The translations under genes and the position numbers were made by a program. The notes under the pieces are model-generated. The model made no database searches. It saw nothing but the letters and a program-made list of their open reading frames with translations, and was not told the DNA's origin. Of a stretch of 64,000 nt of DNA, positions 11,510 through 20,962 are shown one piece after another. Every line of letters begins with the position of its first letter. Position 1 is the stretch's first letter. The DNA is taken from contig JANQKY010000043.1 in NCBI GenBank assembly GCA_028280885.1, forward strand, positions 42,865 to 106,864. The letters are read 5' to 3'. Origin of the DNA: Tepidamorphus sp. Lineage in GTDB: Bacteria; Pseudomonadota; Alphaproteobacteria; Rhizobiales; Tepidamorphaceae.

Positions 11510-11635
11510 GATAAATCCTATCGGGATGGGAGGGGCCTGGGGAAAGGCCGAAGTAAGTCAGTATTGACTGATTGCGCGGACGCTATCGGCGCCCCCAGCC
11601 AAGGTCAAGCGCCAGGCCCGCATATTCAAACAGCC

Positions 11636-12517
11636 CTACAGCCCGAACCGCGACCAGAGCGACCGGGTTTCCACCGCCGAGATCAGATCGTCGGCCAGGC
11701 CCGCGCCGAGACCGGGTAGCCCGTTCGCGATACGGTCGGCGGACGCGCCCGGGCGCAGGCGGCGCAGCAGGCCGCCGCGGCCGGTCGGGATCGCCACCAG
11801 GCGCACCTTCTCGCCGTAGCGCTCCTTCATCACGCCGTTGATCTCGCCGAGCCGGTCGACGAGGCCCAGTTCCAGCGCCTTGCCGCCGGTCCAGAACTCG
11901 CCGGAGTACAGCAGCCGGTCCGACCCCTTCAGCGCCTCGCCGCGGCGCGCCTTGACCATGTCGATGAAGACCGTGTGGATCTCCTTCTGAAGCGCCTTCA
12001 CGCGCCGCACGTCCTCGGGCTTCTCCTCCTGGAAGGGATCAAGGGTCACCTTGCGGGTGCCGGCGGTATAGACCCGGCGGTCGATTCCGAGCTTGTCGAT
12101 CGCCTTGTCGAAGCCGAAGGTCGCAGCGACCACGCCGATCGAGCCGACGATCGAGGTCGGATCGGCGACGATCTCGTCGCCGGCAAGCGCCAGCATGTAG
12201 CCGCCGGACGCCGCCACATCCTCGACGAAGACGAAGACCGGCTTGCCATGCTTGTCGGCAAGGTCGCGGATGCGCCGGTAGATCAGCCGGCTCTGGGCGG
12301 GCGAGCCGCCGGGCGAATTGATGATGATCGCGACGGCCGCCGCCCGCTTGATCTTGAAGGCCCGCTCCAGCGGCGCGGCAAGAGCGGCGATCGACAGGCC
12401 GGGACGCAGCGGCGTCGCCATGCCGATCGGGCCGGTAAGCCGCAGCACCGGCACCAGCGGATGGCGCTCGCGAAAGCGGGCGGGCAACAGATTACGCAGC
12501 GGATCGATCAGGCTCAT
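11636..12517 (-). CDS. S49-family serine peptidase (SppA/SohB-like)
   Basis: A 293-residue single-domain S49 peptidase. The ClpP-like core shows VAIIINSPGGSPAQS (oxyanion strand), VEDVAASGGYMLALA with the nucleophilic Ser, and AGTRKVTLDPF with the general-base Lys about 50 residues later, as in SppA/SohB. These enzymes cleave remnant signal peptides and other membrane-associated fragments. There is no clear long transmembrane segment, though the N-terminus has a short amphipathic stretch. It is in the same orientation as the upstream methyltransferase gene but separated from it by a 330-bp spacer. Confidence 0.9.
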   Translation of the reverse strand: MSLIDPLRNLLPARFRERHPLVPVLRLTGPIGMATPLRPGLSIAALAAPLERAFKIKRAAAVAIIINSPGGSPAQSRLIYRRIRDLADKHGKPVFVFVEDVAASGGYMLALAGDEIVADPTSIVGSIGVVAATFGFDKAIDKLGIDRRVYTAGTRKVTLDPFQEEKPEDVRRVKALQKEIHTVFIDMVKARRGEALKGSDRLLYSGEFWTGGKALELGLVDRLGEINGVMKERYGEKVRLVAIPTGRGGLLRRLRPGASADRIANGLPGLGAGLADDLISAVETRSLWSRFGL

Positions 12518-12847
12518 GGACAGGTCTCCCGCCCTTCAGATGTGCCATCTGGCGGCGCGGCGCAAGGCCATGGGGCCGAACGATCAAGCGGAATCGGTCA
12601 TCATGGCGGCGAATGCGGGCTGATTGGCGTATCGAAGAGAGGATCAGTGTTCGCATTTTCGAAAAAATGCAGCGGCGCCCCCCACCGCGTCGCCAGTTGC
12701 GTCGGAACCGGAAGAAATCAGCCGACACCGATATTATAGGGCCAGATCGCAAAAAATCGATGTTTGAGCCGCCTAAATTTGCGGCATGTCGGAATATTGC
12801 CTAAATTCCGGCATGCCCTGATCCCCCATCCCGTGGCCCCCCATGCC
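12518..12847. other. Intergenic spacer upstream of the S49 peptidase gene
   Basis: A 330-bp spacer on the 3' side of the TrmN6-like gene. Apart from the inverted repeat at 12783-12817 it holds an A+T-richer patch at 12715-12790 that could contain the peptidase promoter. Near 12815-12858 there is a short direct repetition of 'catgccctgatcccccat' variants. No gene is supported. Confidence 0.5.
12783..12817 (-). terminator. Imperfect 12-bp hairpin downstream of the TrmN6-like gene
   Basis: ggcatgtcggaa (12783-12794) pairs with ttccggcatgcc (12806-12817) with one G-T mismatch across an 11-base loop, 30 bp past the stop of the minus-strand methyltransferase gene. There is no strong T-tract, so its role as a terminator is only suggested by position. 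Confidence 0.4.
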
Positions 12848-13615
12848 CTAATCTCCCATACGCAGTGCCGCGCCGAACCGCAGGACGGCCTCGATCTCCG
12901 GCCGGAAGCCATGGCCCGCCTCGTCGTGCAGGACGAGGTCCGGCAGGAGGTTGAGCGGCGCGCGGCTGCCCTTGTGGCCGCGGACGATGACCCGCGTGGC
13001 GGGCGCGTCCCGGCGGGGATGAACCGGCAGGACGGCCAGCCCGCCGAAGCGGCGTCCGGTCGCCTGGAGAACGAGACCCAGCGCATCGGCCCGGTGGACG
13101 AGCGTCAGGCTGCCGCCGGGGCGCAGGACGGCGGCGGCAAAGCGTAGCCAGCCGTCCAGCAGGTCCGCAGGGGCGGCGTGGGCAGGCGCGGCATGGGCCT
13201 GCGCCTTTGAAGGCGAAATCCGGTTGGCGGCGGGGTCGTAGAAGGGCGGATTGGCAAGCGCATGATCGGCGGTTCCGGTCAGGCCGGCGCGGTCGGCCGC
13301 GCCGCGCGCGGCGACATCGATCGTGTGGACGGTTACCCGCTCGGCCATGCCGTTGCGCCCGGCGTTCTTCCGGGCAAGCTCGACGCTCTGCGGATCGGCC
13401 TCGAGCAACAGCGCCTTCGTGTCAGCAACCCGCGACAGGGCGCACAGGCCGGCGACGCCGACGCCGGCGCCGATATCGGCCACCGTCTCCCCCGGCTCAA
13501 GCGGTGCGGCGGCCGCGATCAGCACCGCCTCGATGCCGGAGCGATGCCCCGTCTTCGGCTGCAGGATCGACAGCCGGCCGCCGAGGAAGGCGTCATCGCT
13601 GAAGGCGTCCGCCAT
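12848..13615 (-). CDS. TrmN6-like tRNA adenine-N6 methyltransferase
   Basis: A 255-residue class I SAM methyltransferase. Motif I is VADIGAGVGVAGLCAL (~45-60), the acidic residue after strand 2 is in LLLEADPQSVELA, and the catalytic motif IV is ALANPPFYDP, where NPPF/Y indicates an exocyclic amino target on adenine. The N-terminus LGGRLSILQPKTGHRSGIEA is typical of COG4123, whose E. coli member modifies A37 of tRNA-Val. The repeated AHAAPAHAAPAD loop is a low-complexity insert. The tRNA target in this organism is inferred from the family. Confidence 0.88.
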   Translation of the reverse strand: MADAFSDDAFLGGRLSILQPKTGHRSGIEAVLIAAAAPLEPGETVADIGAGVGVAGLCALSRVADTKALLLEADPQSVELARKNAGRNGMAERVTVHTIDVAARGAADRAGLTGTADHALANPPFYDPAANRISPSKAQAHAAPAHAAPADLLDGWLRFAAAVLRPGGSLTLVHRADALGLVLQATGRRFGGLAVLPVHPRRDAPATRVIVRGHKGSRAPLNLLPDLVLHDEAGHGFRPEIEAVLRFGAALRMGD

Positions 13616-13634
13616 ATGCGAACCGGTCCCCGGG

Positions 13635-13853
13635 TTACTTCAGATTGTCGCCGAGGCCGGCGTCGATCATCAGCCGGCGGGCCTCGTCCGCGCGGTCGCT
13701 GTCGATCAGGAGCCGGCGCGGCAGCACGCCGAGCGAGCCTTCCATGATGCTCATGTTCTGGTCGACGATCGCGCAGGCAATCCCCGCATCCTTGAGCAGC
13801 GCCTCGGCGTAGCTCAGGGCAACCATGTCATTCGTGCGCATCAGTTCGATCAT
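13635..13853 (-). CDS. DUF2007 family small protein
   Basis: A 72-residue protein starting MIELMRTNDMVALSYAEALL. It has the ferredoxin-like signal-transducing fold typical of DUF2007: LMRTNDMV, AEALLKDAGIACAIVDQ, then PRRLLIDSDRADEARRLM. A longer frame extends upstream to 13979, but only the part from the internal ATG resembles the family, so I placed the start there. It is co-directional with the TrmN6-like gene, 19 bp upstream of it, and likely co-transcribed. The function of the family is not established. Confidence 0.85.
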   Translation of the reverse strand: MIELMRTNDMVALSYAEALLKDAGIACAIVDQNMSIMEGSLGVLPRRLLIDSDRADEARRLMIDAGLGDNLK

Positions 13854-14049
13854 AAAGGACCCTGCCTGTCGGATTCCCGCCCGTTCATTCCGAAAATGAT
13901 AGCCGTTGCCGGAATGCCATCCGATCAAAACCGCGTCAATTCCGCAACGCGCCATCGTATAGGCCAATCCGTCGCGCACTGCGCTATTGCCCAGACCCTT
14001 GCGCGAACCTAATGTCTCGGCAACCTGACTGCGGCAAGCGGAGTGGATT

Positions 14050-15066
14050 GTGGGGACCGTCGTTTCAATTCAACAAAAGCCGGATCGCGACAGCGGGATC
14101 GAGCGCCTGGTCGGTCTCGTCGCCGACGACATGAAGCGGGTCAACGAGATGATCCTGTCGCGGACCGGGTCGGACGTGACGCTCATTCCCGAGGTCGCGG
14201 CCCATCTGATCGAATCCGGCGGCAAGCGGCTGCGCCCGATGCTGACGATCGCGGCGGCCCAGATGTTCGGCTATGGCGGCGACGGGCATATCCGGCTGGC
14301 GGCAAGCGTCGAGTTCATGCACACCGCGACGCTTCTGCACGACGACGTGGTCGACGAGAGCGACATGCGGCGCGGCAAGGCGGCCGCGCGCATGGTCTGG
14401 GGCAACGAGGCGAGCGTGCTGGTCGGCGACTTCCTGCTCGGCCAGGCCTTCAAGATGATGGTCGAGGTGCGCTCGCTCGATGCGCTCGAAGTGCTGTCGG
14501 ATGCCGCCGCCGTGATCGCCGAGGGCGAGGTGATGCAGCTCGTCACCGCCCAGAACACCGCGACCACCGAGGACGAATATCTCGCCGTCATCCGCGCCAA
14601 GACCGCCGCGCTGTTCTCGGCCGCCGGCGAAGTCGGCGCGATCGTCGCCGACCGCAGCGCGGCCGAACGCGGCGCGCTGCGCTCCTATGGCACCAATCTC
14701 GGCCTCGCCTTCCAGCTTGTCGACGACGCGCTCGACTATTCCGGCGCCCAGGCCAAGCTCGGCAAGAATGTCGGCGACGATTTCCGCGAGGGCAAGGTGA
14801 CGCTGCCGGTGCTGCTCGCCTATCGGCGCGGCGACGAGGAGCAGCGCGACTTCTGGCGCCGCAGCCTGACCGAGCGGCAGACCGATGACAGCGATCTCGA
14901 CCGGGCGATCGCGCTGATGGCCGAACACCGGGCGCTCGAGGATACGATTGCGCGGGCCCGCCACTATGGCGCCATGGCGCGCGACGCACTCGAGATCTTC
15001 CCGGCCTCCGACCACCGCACCGCGCTCAACGACGTCGTCGACTTCTGCGTCAACCGCGAATTCTGA
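14050..15066 (+). CDS. ispB: Polyprenyl (octaprenyl/decaprenyl) diphosphate synthase
   Basis: A 338-residue trans-prenyltransferase that extends farnesyl/geranyl diphosphate with IPP to make the ubiquinone side chain. It has GGKRLRPML, the first aspartate-rich motif LLHDDVVDESDMRRG, the VGDFLL segment and the second motif LVDDALDYSG, in the usual order. The start is a GTG preceded by GCGGAG; an earlier start is not supported. It is transcribed divergently from the DUF2007 gene. Chain length cannot be fixed from sequence by eye, but alphaproteobacterial homologues usually make C40-C50 products. Confidence 0.93.
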   Translation: MGTVVSIQQKPDRDSGIERLVGLVADDMKRVNEMILSRTGSDVTLIPEVAAHLIESGGKRLRPMLTIAAAQMFGYGGDGHIRLAASVEFMHTATLLHDDVVDESDMRRGKAAARMVWGNEASVLVGDFLLGQAFKMMVEVRSLDALEVLSDAAAVIAEGEVMQLVTAQNTATTEDEYLAVIRAKTAALFSAAGEVGAIVADRSAAERGALRSYGTNLGLAFQLVDDALDYSGAQAKLGKNVGDDFREGKVTLPVLLAYRRGDEEQRDFWRRSLTERQTDDSDLDRAIALMAEHRALEDTIARARHYGAMARDALEIFPASDHRTALNDVVDFCVNREF

Positions 15067-15132
15067 CCGGCGGAGCCGGGCCGGATTTGCGCTGTGCCAG
15101 GAACCGGAGCATTCATGCCGGCTCCGCTTCCC

Positions 15133-16062
15133 TCAAGCGCCCCGCGCATGCGGGCGCCCTGCCGCAACCCACCATTCCGGACGCCGTCCCGACACCACCC
15201 CGGCACCGGCCCGCGCGGCGGCCGCGTCCGGATAGACCGCAAAGCAGGTCGCGCCCGATCCGGACATGCGCGCGATCAGGCAGGCATCGGTCTCTCGCAG
15301 GGCATCTAGGACGGCGGCAATCTCCGGGGCGAGGGTGAGCGCGGGCGCTTCGAGATCGTTGGCGGTTTCGCCCAGATAGCGGACGAGGCCGGCGACGTCG
15401 GCGAAGACGGGCGGCTCCGGTAGCGGCGGCGAGAACCGGCCCGCCAGCGCGCGAAACACCGCCGGTGTCGAAACCGCCGTCCCCGGATTGACGAGCACGA
15501 GGCCGAATTCGGGCAGTGCGTCGAGCGTCGTGATCTGATCGCCTATTCCCCGCGCGTGCAAGGGGCGGCTCGCCAGACACATCGGCACGTCGGCGCCAAG
15601 CCGCAGGCCGATCCCGGCAAGGCGCTCGTCTGGCCAGTCAAGCCGCCAGAGCCGGTTCAGCGCACGCAGGGCAGCCGCAGCATCAGCCGAACCGCCGCCG
15701 AGCCCGGAGGCGATCGGCAGGACCTTGTGCAGGACCAAGGCCGCGCCGGGCGCAATGGCGGCGCCGCCGAAGGCTTCGGCGCGCAGGGCGGCCGCCGCCT
15801 TGAGGACGAGATCGTCCCGCGGAGCCGGCAATGCGGACGCAAATGGTCCGGTTGCCGCAAGATCAAGCGTTTCGGCGGGCGTAACGGTCAGCCGGTCGCC
15901 GATATCGGCGAAGGCCACCAGGGTATCGAGCAAGTGATAGCCGTCGTCGCGCCGGCCGGTGACGTGCAGCGCCAGGTTGATCTTGGCGGGCGCGAACTCC
16001 GCGACCGCCCCACGCGTGCAGTCGGGCGCCCCAGACCCCGGGCTGCCCCCGGCAGCAGCCAC
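15133..16062 (-). CDS. ispE: 4-diphosphocytidyl-2-C-methyl-D-erythritol kinase
   Basis: A GHMP kinase that phosphorylates CDP-methylerythritol in the MEP isoprenoid pathway. AEFAPAKINLALHVTGRR with the substrate-binding Lys, the ATP loop LPIASGLGGGSADAAAA and the C-terminal ARMSGSGATCFAVY are all present. No ATG fits. The GTG at 16062-16060 overlaps the stop of the upstream TPR gene by one base (TAGTG), giving 309 residues, and I take that as the start; the first ~20 residues are a non-conserved leader. Translational coupling to the TPR gene is expected. Confidence 0.92.
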   Translation of the reverse strand: MAAAGGSPGSGAPDCTRGAVAEFAPAKINLALHVTGRRDDGYHLLDTLVAFADIGDRLTVTPAETLDLAATGPFASALPAPRDDLVLKAAAALRAEAFGGAAIAPGAALVLHKVLPIASGLGGGSADAAAALRALNRLWRLDWPDERLAGIGLRLGADVPMCLASRPLHARGIGDQITTLDALPEFGLVLVNPGTAVSTPAVFRALAGRFSPPLPEPPVFADVAGLVRYLGETANDLEAPALTLAPEIAAVLDALRETDACLIARMSGSGATCFAVYPDAAAARAGAGVVSGRRPEWWVAAGRPHARGA

Positions 16063-17855
16063 TAGCCGTCGTTGCGGCGCAGCTCCAGCGCGGCGCGGTC
16101 GGGCGTGTCGTTGAGGCCGTTTTCGAGCTTGTCGAGGATCTTGGCGAGATCGTCGGGCTCCGGATCGAGCGCCTTGGCGTGGCTCCACTGGAACTGCGCC
16201 TCGAGCTTGCGCCCGACCTTCCAATAGGCATCGCCGAGATGGTCGTTGATGATCGGATCGTCCGGCTTCAGTTCGACGGCGCGCTCAAGCTCGCGGGCGG
16301 CTTCCTCGTAGCGCCCGAGCCGGTAATAGGCCCAGCCCAGGCTGTCGACGATATAGCCGTCATTGGGCCTAAGCTCGACGGCGCGGGTGATCATGTCGAG
16401 CGCCTCGTCGAGATTGAGGTTCTGATCGACCCAGGAATAGCCGAGATAGTTCAGCACATGCGGCTGCTCGGGATTGAGTTCGAGCGCCTTCTGCAGGTCG
16501 AGCTCGGCCAGCGGCCAGCGCTTGTCGCGCTCATAGGACATGCCGCGGAAATAGAACAGCGCCCAGTCGCGCTGGGTCGGCCGGCCGATCTGGTCGACGG
16601 CGCGGGTATAGACCTTGGCCGCCTCGCCGAAGCGCTCGCGACCGCGCAGCACGTTGCCCAGCGCGATGATCGCCTCGTAGTCGTCGGGCGCGGCCTCGAT
16701 CACCTGTTCGAGGATCGCGATGGCCTCGTCGGTGCGCTCGAGGTCGTCGAGGTTGAGAGCCTTGTGAATGTCGGCGTTCGGCCGCAGCGGCGAGTCCGGC
16801 GCGATCCGGTCGTAGACCTCGATCGCCTCCTCCGAATCGCGGATCTTCTCGTAGTAGTCGGCCAGCGACAGAAGCGCCAGCGGCTGCGTGGGGGCAAGAT
16901 GCAGGCCGAGCCTGAGATAGAGCGCGGCATATTCCTCGCCGCTGTCGCTGCCAAGCGCCGAGCCGATGCCGTAGAGAACCTCGGCCGCCCCCTCCTGGGC
17001 GGACTTGACGATCGGCGCAGGGGTCCTGCCCTCGTCGATCTCGGCGAGCGCTGCAACCGTCAGCGGGTGGTCGGGCACCACGGTGCCGAACCGCTGGAAC
17101 ACGGCGGTCGCTTCGTCGATCCGGTCGGTGCGCGCCAGGTGCCGGCCCCAGGCCTGGACGATGCGGATCGCATCCGGATCGGCCGTATAGGCGGCCTCGA
17201 AATAGGCGCCGGCGGCGGTCTCGTCGCCCCCCACGGTGGCGATCAGGCCGGAATGATAGGGCTTGAACACCTCGTACCATTCGGGACCGCTGAGCGAATC
17301 GACGGTTGCGAGCGCCTGTTCGATATCGCCGATGCCGGCCTCGGCCCAGGCGCGCAGAAGGGTGGATGTCAGTTCGGCGAGCGGTCCGTTGCCGGCATTG
17401 TCGAGATGGCGTTCGGCGACCGCGTATTCGCGCGCGCGGATGCCGTCGACGGCAAGCGCCAGATGGGCGACGCGGTGCTCGGGATCGAGTTCGACGAGCC
17501 GCGTCGCGGTGTCCATGGCCCGGTCGTAGTCGCCGTCGATCAGCGACAGGGTGAAGCTGCGGTCGAGCAGGGCGAGATTGTCGGGGTCCTCGGCGAGCGC
17601 CGCGTTGAAATAATGCGCGGCGGCGTCGGAATCGCGCAAGCCCCCGGCCATGCGCCCGGCCAGGTAGCTGCCGGCCAGCGATCCGGAGACATAGTCGTCC
17701 TTCTGCGCTTCCGCATGGGCCGGGGCCCATACTGTCAGACCGAAAGTCGTCGCAAAGGTAAGGGCCAAGGCGGCGGAAGTGAAACGGATCGGGCGAAAGG
17801 CCCGGCCCAAGACGATCAGACTTGTGGCGATTGAACGTATAGACTGTATGGTCAA
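16062..17855 (-). CDS. Exported tetratricopeptide-repeat protein
   Basis: A ~597-residue TPR protein with a signal peptide (FTSAALALTFATTFGLTVWAPAHA) and then about a dozen helix-turn-helix repeats, for example YFNAALAEDPDNLALLDRSF, ALELNPEQPHVLNYLGYSW and AVELKPDDPIINDHLGDAYW. The start is a TTG with GAGGGG nine bases upstream; the frame is open further upstream but without a ribosome-binding site. Homologues sit beside ispE in many Hyphomicrobiales. It is probably a periplasmic scaffold; no specific partner can be named. Confidence 0.88.
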   Translation of the reverse strand: MTIQSIRSIATSLIVLGRAFRPIRFTSAALALTFATTFGLTVWAPAHAEAQKDDYVSGSLAGSYLAGRMAGGLRDSDAAAHYFNAALAEDPDNLALLDRSFTLSLIDGDYDRAMDTATRLVELDPEHRVAHLALAVDGIRAREYAVAERHLDNAGNGPLAELTSTLLRAWAEAGIGDIEQALATVDSLSGPEWYEVFKPYHSGLIATVGGDETAAGAYFEAAYTADPDAIRIVQAWGRHLARTDRIDEATAVFQRFGTVVPDHPLTVAALAEIDEGRTPAPIVKSAQEGAAEVLYGIGSALGSDSGEEYAALYLRLGLHLAPTQPLALLSLADYYEKIRDSEEAIEVYDRIAPDSPLRPNADIHKALNLDDLERTDEAIAILEQVIEAAPDDYEAIIALGNVLRGRERFGEAAKVYTRAVDQIGRPTQRDWALFYFRGMSYERDKRWPLAELDLQKALELNPEQPHVLNYLGYSWVDQNLNLDEALDMITRAVELRPNDGYIVDSLGWAYYRLGRYEEAARELERAVELKPDDPIINDHLGDAYWKVGRKLEAQFQWSHAKALDPEPDDLAKILDKLENGLNDTPDRAALELRRNDG

Positions 17856-17993
17856 ATGTTCAGCCCCTCGAAGGCCCCGTAAAAAGGTAGCCACGCCACC
17901 CCTAACCGCATGATTGCCACAGGATGATGGACGAATTGCGGCGGGGCGGCAACCAAAACCGGTCTTCAACATGAACGCCTGTGCAGACCCCGC

Positions 17994-19670
17994 CTACATG
18001 TTCGGATAATTCGGTCCGCCGGCGCCCTCCGGCACCGTCCAGTTGATGTTGGCATTCGGGTCCTTGATGTCGCAGGTCTTGCAGTGGACGCAGTTCTGCG
18101 CGTTGATCTGGAACCGCGGCGCCGCGTCGCCCTCCTCGACCCATTCATAGACGCCGGCCGGGCAGTAGCGGTTCGACGGCCCGGCGAAGACGTCGTGCTC
18201 GCTCGACTTCTGCAGCGCATCATCGAGCACTTTCAGATGGATCGGCTGGTCTTCCTCGTGATTGGTGTTGGACAGGAACACCGAGGACAGCTTGTCGAAG
18301 GACAGTTTGCCGTCGGGCTTGGGATAGTCGATTTTCCGGCACTGGGAGGCCGGTTTCAGGGTCTGAGAATCCGGCTTGCCGTGGCCCAGCGTGCCGAACA
18401 GCGAAAAGCCGAGCGTGTTCGTCCACATGTCGAGGCCGCCGAGCGCGATGCCCGCGTAGAGACCGTATTTCGACCACAGCGGCTTGACGTTGCGCACCGC
18501 CTTCAGGTCGCGACCCACCGGCCCGGCCCGCAGGTCGGCGTCGAACCCCTCGATCAGGTCGCCCGACCGGCCGTGCTTGAGCGCTGCATGCACCTTTTCA
18601 GCCGCAAGCGCGCCGGACAGCATGGCGTTGTGCGAGCCCTTGATGCGCGGCACGTTGACGAGCCCCGCGGCGCAGCCGATCAGGAGCCCGCCGGGGAAGG
18701 TCAGTTTCGGGATCGACTGGAAGCCGCCCTCGGTGATCGCGCGGGCGCCGTAGGAGAGCCGCTTGCCCCCCTCGAAGGTGTCGGCGATCGCGGGATGGTG
18801 CTTGAAGCGCTGGAACTCGTCGAAGGGCGAGATCCAGGGATTCTCGTAGTTCAGGTGCACGACGAAGCCGACCGCGACCTGATTGTCCTCCAGGTGATAG
18901 AGGAAGGAGCCACCGCCGGTGCGCGCGTCAAGCGGCCAGCCGAACGAGTGCTGGACGAGACCGGGCGTGTGTTTTTCGGGCGCAACCTCCCAGAGCTCCT
19001 TCAGGCCGATGCCGAATTTCGGCGGCTCGCAGCCTTTATCCAGCTCGAATTTCGAGATCAGCATCTTGGCGAGCGAACCGCGCGCGCCCTCGGCGATCAG
19101 CACGTATTTGCCCAAAAGCGCCATGCCGCGCATATAGGCGTCCTTGTGCGCGCCGTTACGGCCAACGCCCATGTCGCCGGTGGCCACCCCGATCACCTGG
19201 CCATCGTCTCCGTAAAGCACCTCGGCTGCGGCAAAGCCCGGATAGACCTCGACGCCGAGCTCCTCCGCCTTGGTCGCCAGCCAGCGGCAGACATTGCCCA
19301 GCGAGACGATGTAGTTGCCGTGATTGTTCATCAGCGGCGGCATGGCGAAATTGGGCAGGCGGACGCTGCCCGAGGGGCCCAGGAACAGGAAATGATCGGC
19401 GGTGACCGGCGTCTTGATCGGCGTGTCCTCGTCGCGCCAGCCGGGCAGCAGCGCGTCCAGGCCGACCGGATCCATCACGGCGCCCGACAGGATATGCGCG
19501 CCGACCTCCGAGCCTTTTTCCAGGACGACGACGGACAGCTCTTCGCCCGCCTCGGCGGCCAGCTGCTTCAGGCGGATCGCCGCGGACAGACCGGCGGGGC
19601 CGGCGCCGACGATCACAACATCGAACTCCATCGACTCGCGTTCCGGCAGGTCCTGCATCTCTTCGGCCAC
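17994..19670 (-). CDS. etfD: Electron transfer flavoprotein-ubiquinone oxidoreductase
   Basis: A 558-residue ETF-QO that passes electrons from reduced ETF (fatty-acid and amino-acid dehydrogenases) to ubiquinone at the membrane. The FAD motif FDVVIVGAGPAGLSAAIRLK is at the N-terminus, SVLGAHILSGAV-type sequence follows, and the C-terminus carries CPAGVYEW and a ferredoxin-like CVHCKTCDIKDP cluster site for a 4Fe-4S centre. The start is the GTG at 19670, which has a strong GGAGGAG seven bases upstream; a longer frame from 19730 is proline/arginine-rich and unlikely. It is transcribed away from the udg gene. Confidence 0.97.
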   Translation of the reverse strand: MAEEMQDLPERESMEFDVVIVGAGPAGLSAAIRLKQLAAEAGEELSVVVLEKGSEVGAHILSGAVMDPVGLDALLPGWRDEDTPIKTPVTADHFLFLGPSGSVRLPNFAMPPLMNNHGNYIVSLGNVCRWLATKAEELGVEVYPGFAAAEVLYGDDGQVIGVATGDMGVGRNGAHKDAYMRGMALLGKYVLIAEGARGSLAKMLISKFELDKGCEPPKFGIGLKELWEVAPEKHTPGLVQHSFGWPLDARTGGGSFLYHLEDNQVAVGFVVHLNYENPWISPFDEFQRFKHHPAIADTFEGGKRLSYGARAITEGGFQSIPKLTFPGGLLIGCAAGLVNVPRIKGSHNAMLSGALAAEKVHAALKHGRSGDLIEGFDADLRAGPVGRDLKAVRNVKPLWSKYGLYAGIALGGLDMWTNTLGFSLFGTLGHGKPDSQTLKPASQCRKIDYPKPDGKLSFDKLSSVFLSNTNHEEDQPIHLKVLDDALQKSSEHDVFAGPSNRYCPAGVYEWVEEGDAAPRFQINAQNCVHCKTCDIKDPNANINWTVPEGAGGPNYPNM

Positions 19671-19796
19671 GTGTCTCCTCCGTCGGGGGCGTTGGGGTCT
19701 GCAAACGGGGGGTCTGCAAACGGGCGGCAATATGAACTATAATTCGTTACCGTCAAATTGTGGATCGATGCCGGGTATCAAGGGTGGGCTATCAAG

Positions 19797-20654
19797 GTGA
19801 GCGCGGAAACGGCACGCGATATCGACCAAGCGGCAGCGCATGCGCTTCTGGACTGGCAACTGGCCGCCGGAGTCGACGAGACGATCGCCGAGGCGCCGGT
19901 CAACCGCCTGGACCTGCCGCGCCCTGATAATGCGCGTCCCGACGTGGCGCGCGCGCGCGCGCCCGGTCAGCCCCCCGACCGATCCGGACGGGACACCCCC
20001 ATCGGCAACGCGTCAGGGCAGGCCGCAGCGGCGGGCCAGGGTGCGCCGCACGACACCGATCCCGCCATGGCCGCCCGCACGGCGGCCCGCAGCGCCGCGA
20101 CGCTCGACGACCTGCACGGGCTGTTGCAGGGATTCGACGGGTGTCCGCTCAAGTTCACCGCGAAGAACCTGTGCTTTGCCGACGGCAACCCGGACGCGCG
20201 CGTGATGTTCATCGGCGAGGCGCCGGGCGCCCAGGAGGATATCCAGGGAAAGCCGTTCGTCGGCCGGGCGGGCGCGCTGCTCGACAAGATGCTGGCGGCG
20301 ATCGGGCTCGACCGGACCTCCGCCTACATCACCAATGTCGTCTACTGGCGGCCGCCCGGCAACCGGACGCCGACGCCGCAGGAGACCCAGGCCTGCCGCC
20401 CCTTCATCGACCGGCAGATCGAACTGGCCGATCCCGATATCGTCGTGTTTCTGGGTGGTGCGGCGGCAAAGGAGATGCTGCAGCGTTCGGAAGGCATCCT
20501 GCGCATGCGCGGCAGGTGGTTCGATTTCGACACCGGCGCACGGCAGATCAAGGCGATCGCCACCCTGCATCCGGCCTATCTCCTGCGCCAGCCCGGCCAG
20601 AAGCGGCTTGCCTGGCGCGACTTCCTGGCGATCCGCAAGGCGCTCGGCGGCTAG
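19797..20654 (+). CDS. Family-4-like uracil-DNA glycosylase lacking two Fe-S cysteines
   Basis: A 285-residue UDG-superfamily protein. Motif 1 is [19 protein letters not shown] and motif 2 is [12 protein letters not shown], so the uracil-binding fold is intact. In classical family 4 enzymes four cysteines bind a 4Fe-4S cluster. Here the first (FDGCPLK) and last (TQACRPF) are kept, but the second is Lys (CPLK rather than CxxC) and the third is Trp ([10 protein letters not shown]). An ~80-residue proline/alanine-rich leader precedes the domain. The start is taken at a GTG. The stop codon TAG is formed by the target TA plus the first base of the MITE that follows. Confidence 0.88.
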   Translation: MSAETARDIDQAAAHALLDWQLAAGVDETIAEAPVNRLDLPRPDNARPDVARARAPGQPPDRSGRDTPIGNASGQAAAAGQGAPHDTDPAMAARTAARSAATLDDLHGLLQGFDGCPLKFTAKNLCFADGNPDARVMFIGEAPGAQEDIQGKPFVGRAGALLDKMLAAIGLDRTSAYITNVVYWRPPGNRTPTPQETQACRPFIDRQIELADPDIVVFLGGAAAKEMLQRSEGILRMRGRWFDFDTGARQIKAIATLHPAYLLRQPGQKRLAWRDFLAIRKALGG

Positions 20655-20962
20655 GTCGTGGTGAGGATTTAACCATTGCGCCGGTTTGCCCGGATTTGTT
20701 CAGGATTGGTGCATGAGGAGGAAGGACATGCTGGCGCATATTCCCAAGGAAGTTCGGGGACGAATGCGCCGATCCTGGGCAAATCCGGGCAAATCCCCCC
20801 CTTTCGGCATGGTTGGGGGACGAGGCGCATTTCGCCCCTGGACGTCCCCATGAAGACTCACAGTGGGAAATGCTTGAAGTGACCTACACTGCGGCGCATT
20901 TCCCAGCTAGCCAGGAACGAAATGCGCCACGCCGGCACAATGGTTAAATCCTCACCACGACC
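20654..20962. mobile_element. 309-bp MITE with perfect 25-bp terminal inverted repeats, TA target
   Basis: The left end 20654-20678 (ggtcgtggtgaggatttaac...) and right end 20938-20962 are perfect 25-bp inverted repeats, extending to ~31 bp with one mismatch. Each end is flanked by TA (20652-20653 and 20963-20964), the target duplication made by IS630/Tc1-mariner-type transposases. Internal hairpins are also present, for instance ggatttgttcaggat paired with atcctgggcaaatcc. No transposase is encoded, so it is non-autonomous. Confidence 0.88.

Noticed and set aside
16063..16224. Longer start for ispE
   Set aside because: It would overlap the end of the TPR gene by ~160 bp with arginine-rich unconserved sequence; the GTG overlapping the TPR stop is the better start.
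20676..20882. Small ORF inside the first MITE
   Set aside because: It lies within the inverted-repeat element, has no ribosome-binding site or recognisable domain, and follows the element's hairpins.
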